From an uncultured Bacilli bacterium (GTDB taxonomy: Bacteria; Bacillota_I; Bacilli_A; RF39; UBA660), in assembly GCA_934096125.1 (NCBI GenBank), contig CAKOLB010000004.1:1-64000 (forward strand): 64,000 nucleotides of DNA, given 5' to 3'. The notes under the pieces were generated by a model. The model had not been told where the DNA came from. It did no database searches and saw nothing but the letters and a program-made list of their open reading frames with translations. Of the stretch, positions 15,796 to 23,361 are shown one piece after another. The translations under genes were made by a program, and so were the position numbers. The number at the start of each line of letters is the position of its first letter. The stretch's first letter is position 1.

Positions 15796-15951
15796 ATGAA
15801 AAAATTTAAGATTCCAAATATCAAAGATGAGAATACGACTACTAAGACAATTAGAATAAAGATAAGTTTGATTGATAAATTAAATGAACTTGCTAGTAAA
15901 AATAATATAACAACAAATAGAAAAAGAAGATTAATTATAAATAGCCATTAG
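15796..15951 (+). CDS. Short ribbon-helix-helix-like protein, possibly truncated
   Basis: The 51-residue product begins MKKFKIPNIKDENTTTKTIR and continues IKISLIDKLNELASKNNIT, the strand and first helix of an Arc/CopG-type DNA-binding domain. The second helix, usually TNRxINxCLEYAL, is replaced by TNRKRRLIINSH and a stop. So it may be a truncated relative rather than a working repressor. A TATAAT box lies at 15768-15773 and AAGGGA precedes the start. The 3' end overlaps the convergent gene by 21 bp and forms a terminator. Confidence 0.55.
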   Translation: MKKFKIPNIKDENTTTKTIRIKISLIDKLNELASKNNITTNRKRRLIINSH

Positions 15952-16605
15952 TTCACTGGCTATTTTTTGATGTCCAATATAATTTAAAAAATAGTTTTCT
16001 GGGTCTGTATACTCTGAGTAACTTAAAAGGTCGATAAATGAGGCCTTAAAACTTATGCATAATTTTTTTAAATTGTTATTAATTTTATAAACGTCATCAG
16101 TTTTAAAGTTTTGCCAAGGGTAAAGTCCAATGATAGTGATAGGCCCTGAATAAAACTCACGAATATTTTGAAGAAGGTTTTTCATTTCTTTTAAATATTT
16201 ATCTTCAAGTGAGGTTTGTAAATTTTCTTTGGTTGCTAAATCGATAAATTCATCTTCACCAATTGCAATTGTAAGTATGCTTGCATTTTCAATTATTTGT
16301 TTAATAGGTTTTTCACTTTTGCAGCCTATTTTATTAAGATTTAAGTACTCATTAAGCGTATGGATATTTAGGTAACTTTGGCTAAAATCTATGTTATATT
16401 CGCCGAGTTTTTTCTTAGCATCAAGACTTTCTTTATAATAGTCATTGAAACTTTGACCGATAACATGAGAAGAAGTAGTACCAATAGCAAGGCTGTCACC
16501 GATGGCAACATAGTTAATTTTAGAAGTTACATGTACTGTGCTTAAGTAAATTGCACTAACTGTTCCAAATATAATGATTAATAATAGTTGGTATCTTCTT
16601 TTCAT
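15931..16605 (-). CDS. SGNH/GDSL-type hydrolase, membrane-anchored, catalytic dyad altered
   Basis: A 224-residue protein with an N-terminal signal/anchor (YQLLLIIIFGTVSAIYLSTV) and the GDSL block YVAIGDSLAIGTTS near residue 33, followed by LTIAIGEDEFID (block III) and ITIIGLYPW. Location in the cell-wall gene region and size resemble YpmR-like GDSL lipases. The last block, normally DxxHPN, reads PENYFLNYIGH, so the catalytic Asp and His appear replaced by Glu and Phe. It may be inactive, or the frame may have drifted here. It lies 42 bp after murA. Confidence 0.75.
   Translation of the reverse strand: MKRRYQLLLIIIFGTVSAIYLSTVHVTSKINYVAIGDSLAIGTTSSHVIGQSFNDYYKESLDAKKKLGEYNIDFSQSYLNIHTLNEYLNLNKIGCKSEKPIKQIIENASILTIAIGEDEFIDLATKENLQTSLEDKYLKEMKNLLQNIREFYSGPITIIGLYPWQNFKTDDVYKINNNLKKLCISFKASFIDLLSYSEYTDPENYFLNYIGHQKIASELMAIYN
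15940..15969 (+). terminator. Terminator at the end of the ribbon-helix-helix gene
   Basis: AATAGCCA pairs with TGGCTATT across a short loop and is followed by a T run on the plus strand. It lies inside the last codons of the convergent SGNH hydrolase gene. Confidence 0.6.
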
Positions 16606-16647
16606 TTTTCCCCCATAAAATAAGTAGAGTTTTCTCTCTACAATATA

Positions 16648-17901
16648 TTATTCTTCTTCGATTTTTATACTTGCGCCAACTTTCGATAGTTTGTTGATAA
16701 TTCGTTCATAACCTCTTAAAATATGTTCGGCATCTTTAATTATGGTTGTTCCACTTGCAATTAATCCAGCGGTAACAAGAGCAGCACCTGCGCGTAAGTC
16801 GGTTGCAGTGATAGTACTTCCGGTAAGTTTGGTAGGCCCAGTAATTCTAGCTTTTTGACCGTTTACTTCAATATTTGCTCCCATCAAATTTAAATACTTG
16901 ACATGCCCCATTCGATTTTCCCAGATGGTTTCTTCAAATAAAGATATGCCATCAGCTTGCGTTAATAAAACTGACATGGGTTGACCTAAGTCGGTTGGAA
17001 AGCCTGGATAAACTACAGCTTTAACATTGGTTGGTTTTAAGTGTTTAGCTTTATTTAAAATTATTTTATGGTGGTCTAACTTGAAGTCTACCCCCATTTC
17101 TTGCAATTTATTAAGTAAAACTATATTGTGTTCTGGCCATATGCCATCGATTTCCAGATTTTCACCAAGGAGTGCTCCCATGATGATGTATGTTCCAGCT
17201 TCTATGCGGTCTGGTAAAACTTTTACTCTAGCATCGTGCAAGCTTTGGACACCTTCAATTTCTATCGTCTCAGTTCCTGCACCACTAATTTTGGCACCCA
17301 TTTTGTTTAAAGCTTCTGCTATGTTAGTAATTTCGGCTTCCCTTGCAGCATTTCGAATAATTGTTTTTCCCTCGGCCATAGTTGCAGCGATTAAAATATT
17401 GACTGTGGCACCAACTGAGGCAAAGTCAAGTAGTATATCACTTCCATGAAGTTTATCAGCGGAGATAATATACTTACTTTCTTCTTTAGTTATTGTAGCA
17501 CCAAGGGCTTCAAAGCCTTTTAAATGTAAATCAATAGGTCTACTACCAATGTTGCAACCCCCCGGAAAATATATCTCAGCATGTTTAAATAAAGCAAGTA
17601 AAGCTCCCATGAAATAATAGGAAGCTCTAAGCTTACTACTTAGCTCTTCGGGGATGCAAACATTTTCAATATTTGTGGAATTAATTACTAAAGTATCTTT
17701 GTTTTCTGTAACCTTGACATTTAAGGTATCTAGTATTTGAAGTAAGGCATCTTTGTCCGAAATATTAGGAACATTTTTAATTTCAACCGTACCTCTTGCC
17801 ATAATAGCAACGGGAATGAGAGCAACAACACTATTTTTAGCTCCTCCTATTTTAATTTTTCCATGAAGATTTTTTCCTCCATTAATAATAATTTTTTTCA
17901 T
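16648..17901 (-). CDS. murA: UDP-N-acetylglucosamine 1-carboxyvinyltransferase
   Basis: MurA catalyses the first committed step of peptidoglycan synthesis, enolpyruvyl transfer from PEP to UDP-GlcNAc. The 417 residues include GGKNLHGKIKIGGAKNSVVA at the N-terminus, the active loop PGGCNIGSRPIDLHLKGFEA with the fosfomycin-target Cys, GYPTDLGQ-like YPGFPTDLGQPMSVLLTQAD and the ending RGYERIINKLSKVGA. The presence of murA shows a walled cell, not a mollicute. It lies upstream of the spoIID group as in Bacillus. Confidence 0.97.
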   Translation of the reverse strand: MKKIIINGGKNLHGKIKIGGAKNSVVALIPVAIMARGTVEIKNVPNISDKDALLQILDTLNVKVTENKDTLVINSTNIENVCIPEELSSKLRASYYFMGALLALFKHAEIYFPGGCNIGSRPIDLHLKGFEALGATITKEESKYIISADKLHGSDILLDFASVGATVNILIAATMAEGKTIIRNAAREAEITNIAEALNKMGAKISGAGTETIEIEGVQSLHDARVKVLPDRIEAGTYIIMGALLGENLEIDGIWPEHNIVLLNKLQEMGVDFKLDHHKIILNKAKHLKPTNVKAVVYPGFPTDLGQPMSVLLTQADGISLFEETIWENRMGHVKYLNLMGANIEVNGQKARITGPTKLTGSTITATDLRAGAALVTAGLIASGTTIIKDAEHILRGYERIINKLSKVGASIKIEEE

Positions 17902-17948
17902 AAACTTATCACCTTCATTATAAGTATATTTATGATAACAAACATAAA

Positions 17949-18494
17949 TTAATTAATCAATAGATAAAGGCCCATCCCAAGAAGTAATAAGGCTCCGATT
18001 AGGGATGCGAAAGAGCCTGCTTTATCACTAAAATACTTGCCGATTAAAAGAGCAGTAAAAGTAAAGATGAAACTGCAAAGAGAAAAGATAATGCTAGCTA
18101 AGTAAACACTTGAGGTAATATCAGTGATGCCAAGGCCAGTCATTAAAGCATCAATACTTACACTAATGGCTAAAATAAGCATGCTAAAAAAAGAAAGAGT
18201 TATTTTTGCACTTGTTTCTTTAAATAAACTTAGTAAAATATTAGTACCTAGAAATAATAAAACACTACCTAAAACGATATGACTAGCAAGATTAAAGATA
18301 AGCATTATTTCTAAGCCTAAAATATTACCAAGTAAAGGAAAGATAAAGTGAAATATTGCAACTAGAAAGGGGAAAACAAATAATGTGTTTTTTTGGTTGC
18401 AACTTGATGCAAGACTTAAAGATAAAGAAAAAGTATCCATTGATAAAGATATGCCTATTAAGATAATGGATACTAGACTTTGCACATTAATCAC
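17949..18494 (-). CDS. MntP/YtaF-family membrane protein (putative manganese exporter)
   Basis: The 181-residue protein has about six membrane helices in two related halves, each with the conserved acidic motif: ISLSMDTFSLSLSLAS near residue 15 and AISVSIDALMTGLG near 112. The family includes manganese exporter MntP and sporulation protein YtaF. It lies between spoIIR and murA; Bacillus also has a mntP-type gene (ywlD) beside spoIIR. Metal export is the likely role, with a sporulation link not excluded. Confidence 0.8.
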   Translation of the reverse strand: MINVQSLVSIILIGISLSMDTFSLSLSLASSCNQKNTLFVFPFLVAIFHFIFPLLGNILGLEIMLIFNLASHIVLGSVLLFLGTNILLSLFKETSAKITLSFFSMLILAISVSIDALMTGLGITDITSSVYLASIIFSLCSFIFTFTALLIGKYFSDKAGSFASLIGALLLLGMGLYLLIN

Positions 18495-18511
18495 CTAAGA
18501 AATTATATGCT

Positions 18512-19018
18512 TTAATTTTTATATTTATCTATTAAATCCTTGATATAAAATGAATACGTATTATCATCAAGGGTATTTTCGGATGCTTCAAGTAAACATA
18601 AAGGTGGAAACAACACACACCACCAGTTTTCACCCTCGCCACTTCCTAAGGTAATAACAAGTGACTCATACTCTCCGGCTTTATAACGAGTATGCTTGTA
18701 CTCTTTTTCGGGAAAATAATTCATGCCATAATTAATCGAGTAATCACTAGTGTACTTGTTAATAACTTTTTTAAAATTATTTAAATTGTTATTTATGTTT
18801 TCTTTAGTACTTTTTTCATTATCAGAATTTTGTAATATATCGCTTATTAAAGGCTTAAGTTCTTCCTTAATTTCAATTTTCGTTTGTTGGTCTTCTATTT
18901 TGTTACTACTAGCAATTATTCTAAATCTAATTGCATCTTCAGGAATGATTACATGTTCTTCCTTTAAACTAACCATAGTAATAGTAAGTATAAATAAAAC
19001 AATAATTATTTTTTTCAT
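18512..19018 (-). CDS. spoIIR: Stage II sporulation protein R
   Basis: SpoIIR is made in the forespore, secreted into the intermembrane space, and triggers SpoIIGA to process pro-sigma-E. Family marks: IPEDAIRFRIIASSNKIEDQ, GMNYFPEKEYKHTRYKAGEY and GEGENWWCVLFPPLCLLEAS. An N-terminal signal (KKIIIVLFILTITMVSL) fits export. The ATG at 19018 is chosen over a GTG 12 bases earlier because GGGTG lies just upstream. On the minus strand, TGAATA and CATTAAA about 18 bases apart (about 19026-19056) could be a weak sigma-F promoter. It follows prmC as in Bacillus. Confidence 0.95.
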   Translation of the reverse strand: MKKIIIVLFILTITMVSLKEEHVIIPEDAIRFRIIASSNKIEDQQTKIEIKEELKPLISDILQNSDNEKSTKENINNNLNNFKKVINKYTSDYSINYGMNYFPEKEYKHTRYKAGEYESLVITLGSGEGENWWCVLFPPLCLLEASENTLDDNTYSFYIKDLIDKYKN

Positions 19019-19057
19019 AAGTTCACCCACTTTTTTAATGGGGAAGTTTATTTTTAT

Positions 19058-19762
19058 TTATTCATTAAATATAAATAAATATCTGTCTAATCCTTGTAAG
19101 TCTTTGGAAAATTCGTATTTATAGCTTTTATTTTTAATAAAGTTTTCCAGTTTTTCTCTTTCATTATCACCAATTTCAAAGGCCATAAAGCCACCTTTTG
19201 TAAGGCGGGAGAAATGATTGTTGATAATTTGTTTATAGAAGTATAGGCCATCATCTTTGGCAAATAATGCAAGGTGTGGTTCGTTATCAAGAACTATTTT
19301 TTCAACATAACCATTTTCGGGAATATAAGGGGGATTAGATATGATAATGTCATACACATCTGGCAATGGGTCTATCATATTTTGGCAAAAGAAAGTAATT
19401 TTCGCATCGCACTTTTTGGCATTCTCTTTGGCAACAGTTAATGCATCTTGGGAAATATCTAAAGCTGTAACTGTGCTATCTAGAAGTTTTTGAAGGGCAA
19501 TTGCAATGCAGCCACTACCTGTACCAAGGTCGATAATATTTATCTTTCTATGAAACTTTTCTTTGGCAAGTTTTATAGTTTTTTCTACTAAATATTCAGT
19601 TTCAAAGCGAGGTATTAATACTCTTTTGTCAACATTTATTAAAAAGTTTAAAAAGTCAACATTACCTACCAGATATTGAGGGGGATAAATTTCTAATAAC
19701 TTTTCGTAGTTATCTGGGTACTTTTTTTTAATTGTTTCTAAATCTTGCTTGTTTATATTCAT
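19058..19762 (-). CDS. prmC: Peptide chain release factor N5-glutamine methyltransferase
   Basis: PrmC methylates the GGQ glutamine of release factors. The SAM-binding Rossmann fold is seen in NIIDLGTGSGCIAIALQK (about 83), and the catalytic NPPYIPENG (about 150) is conserved, with a VLIPRFETEYLV block at the domain boundary. The N-terminal domain is short; the total of 234 residues is below the usual ~280. It directly follows prfA, its substrate gene, by 26 bp. Confidence 0.95.
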   Translation of the reverse strand: MNINKQDLETIKKKYPDNYEKLLEIYPPQYLVGNVDFLNFLINVDKRVLIPRFETEYLVEKTIKLAKEKFHRKINIIDLGTGSGCIAIALQKLLDSTVTALDISQDALTVAKENAKKCDAKITFFCQNMIDPLPDVYDIIISNPPYIPENGYVEKIVLDNEPHLALFAKDDGLYFYKQIINNHFSRLTKGGFMAFEIGDNEREKLENFIKNKSYKYEFSKDLQGLDRYLFIFNE

Positions 19763-19776
19763 TTTATCTCCTTATC

Positions 19777-19818
19777 AAAAAAAACTCGTTACTTTAAAGA
19801 AAGTCCAGCGAGTTTTAA
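19777..19818 (-). terminator. Terminator-like hairpin at the end of prfA
   Basis: On the minus strand, AAACTCG pairs with CGAGTTT across about 20 bases and is followed by eight T residues. The first arm lies within the last codons of prfA. prmC starts shortly after, so it may act as an attenuator. Confidence 0.5.
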
Positions 19819-20853
19819 TTTTAAATCTTCATTAACTAAAGCATTAATTATTTGCTCTAATTCTCCTTCCATAACTTTATCTAGGTTCATAACAGAAAAG
19901 TTAATCCGGTGGTCTGTTACCCGGTTTTGAGGGTAATTATAAGTTCTGATTTTTTCTGACCTATCTCCAGAGCCAATTTTAGATTTTCGAGCTGCTCCAA
20001 CTTCGTTTTCTTGAGCTTGGTTTTCAGCATCTTTAATCTTGATTTTTAAAAGATTTAATGCTCTTTCTTTGTTACGAAGCTGACTTCTTTCAGTTTGACA
20101 AGTTACTACTATACCTGTTGGAACATGGGTTATCCGAACAGCTGAATTAGCGGTATTAACTGATTGTCCTCCTGCACCACTAGAGTGGTATACATCGATT
20201 TTTAAGTCACTTTCTTTAACTTCGATATTGACTGTTTCAACTTCGGGCATCACAAGAACAGTTGCTGTTGAAGTATGTACTCTTCCTTGCGTTTCTGTAC
20301 TGGGTACTCTTTGCACGCGATGGGAACCACTTTCATACTTTAGCTTACTGTAAACATTTGTACCTTTGACAATAAACTCAATACCAGCATAACCACCACT
20401 TGCCCCTGGAACTTCATGAATTATTTCAAGTTTCCAGCCATTTTTTTCAGCATAACGAGAATACATTCGGAATAAATCACCAGCGAAGATATTAGCTTCA
20501 TCTCCACCTGCTGCACCTCTAATTTCCATAATAACATTTTTGCCATCATTTTCATCTTTAGGAACAAGTAAGATTTCAAGTTTCTCAAAAAGGTCAGCGG
20601 TTTCTTTTTCTAGTCTCTCTTTATCTTCTAGTGCCATTTCCCGTAGATCTTCATCATCAAGCATCTCTTCTGCTTCTTCTAAGTGCTTTTTAGCTAGTTT
20701 ATATTTTTTATAAGTAACAACTGTTTCTTCCAAATCACTTTGCTCTTTAGATAACTCTTTAACTAAATTAAAGTTATTTAATACTTCTGGGTCAGCGAGC
20801 CTTTTGGTTACCTCTTCGTATTTTTCTTGCATTGCATCTAATCTATTAAACAT
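19789..20853 (-). CDS. prfA: Peptide chain release factor 1
   Basis: RF1 ends translation at UAA and UAG. The protein has 354 residues, with the GGQ motif in SSGAGGQSVNTANSAVRITH near residue 228 and the anticodon-like recognition region around residue 180 (ESGSHRVQRVPSTETQGRVH). The ribosome site AAGGAGG precedes the start. It lies between rpoE and prmC. Confidence 0.97.
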   Translation of the reverse strand: MFNRLDAMQEKYEEVTKRLADPEVLNNFNLVKELSKEQSDLEETVVTYKKYKLAKKHLEEAEEMLDDEDLREMALEDKERLEKETADLFEKLEILLVPKDENDGKNVIMEIRGAAGGDEANIFAGDLFRMYSRYAEKNGWKLEIIHEVPGASGGYAGIEFIVKGTNVYSKLKYESGSHRVQRVPSTETQGRVHTSTATVLVMPEVETVNIEVKESDLKIDVYHSSGAGGQSVNTANSAVRITHVPTGIVVTCQTERSQLRNKERALNLLKIKIKDAENQAQENEVGAARKSKIGSGDRSEKIRTYNYPQNRVTDHRINFSVMNLDKVMEGELEQIINALVNEDLKLKLAGLSLK

Positions 20854-20897
20854 TTTATCCTCCTTTTAAATTTCGTAATAAATCATTTAATAACTAG

Positions 20898-21323
20898 CTA
20901 CAAATTATTTTCTTCTAAATCATCTACTACTACTAAATCAGATAAGTCATCGTCTTCGGTATCTTCAGTTTCATCTTCTTCATCATAAAAGACTTCTTCT
21001 TCATTTGCTTCTTCTAGATTTTCCTCTTCGTTATTTTCATCGTCTTCTTCATCATCTTCAAAAACAACATCTAATTTATGACGATTTTGTAAATCCCAAT
21101 AACCATCTTCAACCATTGTAAATTTTTTATTAATAGACATTAGCTCAAAAAAGTCCATTATTTGCTCATCAACAGCACTATCAGGTAAGTCTAAAGCTTT
21201 ACAAACTTTTGCAAATATATCCTTAAGTTTCATCTTCTTACCACTTTCCTTAAGTACTAGAAAAGCAATATCATCATACCCCATTAACTCTAACTCTTCT
21301 TTAGGTACTTCTTTTAGTTTCAT
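20898..21323 (-). CDS. rpoE: DNA-directed RNA polymerase delta subunit
   Basis: The 141-residue protein has a folded N-terminal HARE-HTH domain (YDDIAFLVLKESGKKMKLKD, VDEQIMDFFELMSINKKFTM, GYWDLQNRH) and a very acidic C-terminal tail from residue 92 (runs of Asp and Glu), the typical delta layout. Delta increases polymerase recycling and promoter selectivity in Bacillota. It lies between argS and prfA. Confidence 0.93.
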   Translation of the reverse strand: MKLKEVPKEELELMGYDDIAFLVLKESGKKMKLKDIFAKVCKALDLPDSAVDEQIMDFFELMSINKKFTMVEDGYWDLQNRHKLDVVFEDDEEDDENNEEENLEEANEEEVFYDEEDETEDTEDDDLSDLVVVDDLEENNL

Positions 21324-21336
21324 CTAATCAATCTCC

Positions 21337-22944
21337 TTACATTTTTTCTGGTGGTACTACACCAATTAAATTTAGTGCATTAAATATGGTTTGACCAACA
21401 CACTTAATAACATTTATATTTTCCAAAGTTTCTTCTTCATTTTCCGTTAAAACTTTTTTCTTACCATAGTATGCGTGAAATAAACTAGCTAGTTCATAAA
21501 CATAATTGGTAATTAAGTGTGGCAACTCTTTGCGAGCTGCCGTTTCCACAACTTCCGGAAATTCATAAACTTTTTCTAAAACATTATATGATGATTTATC
21601 ATTTATTGCAATATATTTTTCTATAGTTGTAGCAATAGGTGCATCTTTTAAAATTGAACATATCCGGGCATAGGCATAACTTACGTAAAATACAGGGTTT
21701 TCATTAGATGTACTTTTAGCAAGCATAAGGTCAAAATCCATTTGAGTATCTAAGCTGTAACGAGAGAAATAATAACGCATCGCATTAACTCCAACTTCAT
21801 CCATGAGCTCTCTTAGTGTTACTGACTTACCACTTCTTTTACTCATCTTAACGATTTCACCATCATTTACTAAACGAACAAGTTGTAAAAGTTTTACTTC
21901 TAATTTTTCTGGGTCATTACCTAAAGCTTTAACACTACTTTTAAGACGTGCTACATAGCCATGATGGTCTGTTCCTAAAACATCAATCATCTTATCATAG
22001 CCTCTTTTATATTTGTCATAGTGATAAGCTATATCAGGGACTAGGTAAGTAAGAGTGCCATCTTCTTTTACTAATACATGGTCTTTATCATCAAATAGAG
22101 TACTACATTTAAACCAAATAGCCCCATCTTTTTCATAAGTGTATCCATTTTCTCCGAGATTATTTATCATGTTTTTTAAATCATACTTTTTAGTAATTTC
22201 TTTTTCACTTGTAAAGACATCATAATCAATTCGATAATCTTTTAAGTCTTGGACGATATGACTAACTAATTTTTCCGTTCCAATTTTTTTGAAGTACTCT
22301 AGATCTTCGTTTAAACATTTATCACCATTTTTTTCATATATTTCTTTGGCAATATCAATTATTTCCTTGCCATGATAACCATTTTCAGGAATTTCGGTTT
22401 GAATGCCACAAAGACTTTTGTAACGAGCTAAAATTGAAAGACCTAGATTATTAATTTGATTACCAGCATCATTTATGTAATATTCTTTTGTAACATCGAA
22501 CCCAGCGAAAGATAAAATTCTTGCTAGGGAGTCACCATAAGCTCCACCACGGGCGTTACCAAGATGAAGTATACCGGTTGGATTGGCACTAACAAACTCG
22601 ATATTAACCTTTTTATTTTGCCCAATATTACTACGGCCATAGTTTTCTTTTTCAGTTAATACTTTATTTATATTATCAAGTAAATAATCTTTTTTGACAA
22701 AGAAGTTAATAAAGCCAGGATTTTTTACTTCCACTTTAATAAATAAATCTTGATTTAAATTAGATGTGATAACACCAGCTATTTCAAGCGGATTTTTCTT
22801 AAGACGACTAGCTAGTTTCATCGCTACATTAGTAGTATAATCACCATTTACTTCATTATTACTTTTACTAACGATGATATCAACATCAAGAATATCTAAC
22901 TTTTCTAAACTTTTCTTTATTTCACTAATTAATAACTCTTTCAT
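21337..22944 (-). CDS. argS: Arginyl-tRNA synthetase
   Basis: Class I synthetase of 535 residues. An N-terminal Add1 domain (about 1-110) is followed by the catalytic core with the HIGH-like ANPTGILHLGNARGG (about 118), ATYLVPDIAYH-like TYLVPDIAYHYDKY, and KMSKRSGKSVTL as the KMSKS loop. The C-terminal anticodon-binding DALR domain includes NPVFYVSYAYARICSI. Its start overlaps the stop of the upstream DUF1934-like gene by 4 bp, as in Bacillus (ywiB-argS). Confidence 0.97.
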   Translation of the reverse strand: MKELLISEIKKSLEKLDILDVDIIVSKSNNEVNGDYTTNVAMKLASRLKKNPLEIAGVITSNLNQDLFIKVEVKNPGFINFFVKKDYLLDNINKVLTEKENYGRSNIGQNKKVNIEFVSANPTGILHLGNARGGAYGDSLARILSFAGFDVTKEYYINDAGNQINNLGLSILARYKSLCGIQTEIPENGYHGKEIIDIAKEIYEKNGDKCLNEDLEYFKKIGTEKLVSHIVQDLKDYRIDYDVFTSEKEITKKYDLKNMINNLGENGYTYEKDGAIWFKCSTLFDDKDHVLVKEDGTLTYLVPDIAYHYDKYKRGYDKMIDVLGTDHHGYVARLKSSVKALGNDPEKLEVKLLQLVRLVNDGEIVKMSKRSGKSVTLRELMDEVGVNAMRYYFSRYSLDTQMDFDLMLAKSTSNENPVFYVSYAYARICSILKDAPIATTIEKYIAINDKSSYNVLEKVYEFPEVVETAARKELPHLITNYVYELASLFHAYYGKKKVLTENEEETLENINVIKCVGQTIFNALNLIGVVPPEKM

Positions 22945-23282
22945 ATTTCCTCTTTTCTTGTAATTACAATCTTATTTTTATTATCTCCAAGAGCATATTC
23001 CATTATAATTATCTGGCCATCATCTTGGTAGTTTGCCTCAATATCAAAAGTAAAGTTTTGAGCATCAAAAGCAACATAAAGGGTGTTTTTTAAAAAATCT
23101 ATCCGAAAGATTTCATCACCATTTACCTTTTGATATGTTTTCTCTTGCAAATCTATTTCATGCTTGCCATAATCATCATTATATATAAGTAAATTATTTT
23201 CTTTGATAATTTTGACATTTTCTTCATCAATCGTGAGATTATCATCATTATATACTTGCCAGCCTATAATCAATTTTCTCAC
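22941..23282 (-). CDS. DUF1934/YwiB-like small protein
   Basis: A 113-residue soluble protein predicted to be mostly beta strand (LLIYNDDYGKHEIDLQEKTY, NTLYVAFDAQNFTFDIEANY, QIIIMEYALGDNKNKIVITR), consistent with the calycin-like YwiB/DUF1934 family. Its position directly before argS with a 4-bp overlap matches Bacillus ywiB. The N-terminus is more divergent. Function is unknown. Assignment rests on position, size and strand pattern. Confidence 0.6.
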   Translation of the reverse strand: MRKLIIGWQVYNDDNLTIDEENVKIIKENNLLIYNDDYGKHEIDLQEKTYQKVNGDEIFRIDFLKNTLYVAFDAQNFTFDIEANYQDDGQIIIMEYALGDNKNKIVITRKEEI

Positions 23283-23361
23283 CTCTTTTTTTTCGAAAAC
23301 ATTATAACAAATTATATATAAAATGTATAGTTAAAATTATTAAAAACATAATAAGGATTAG

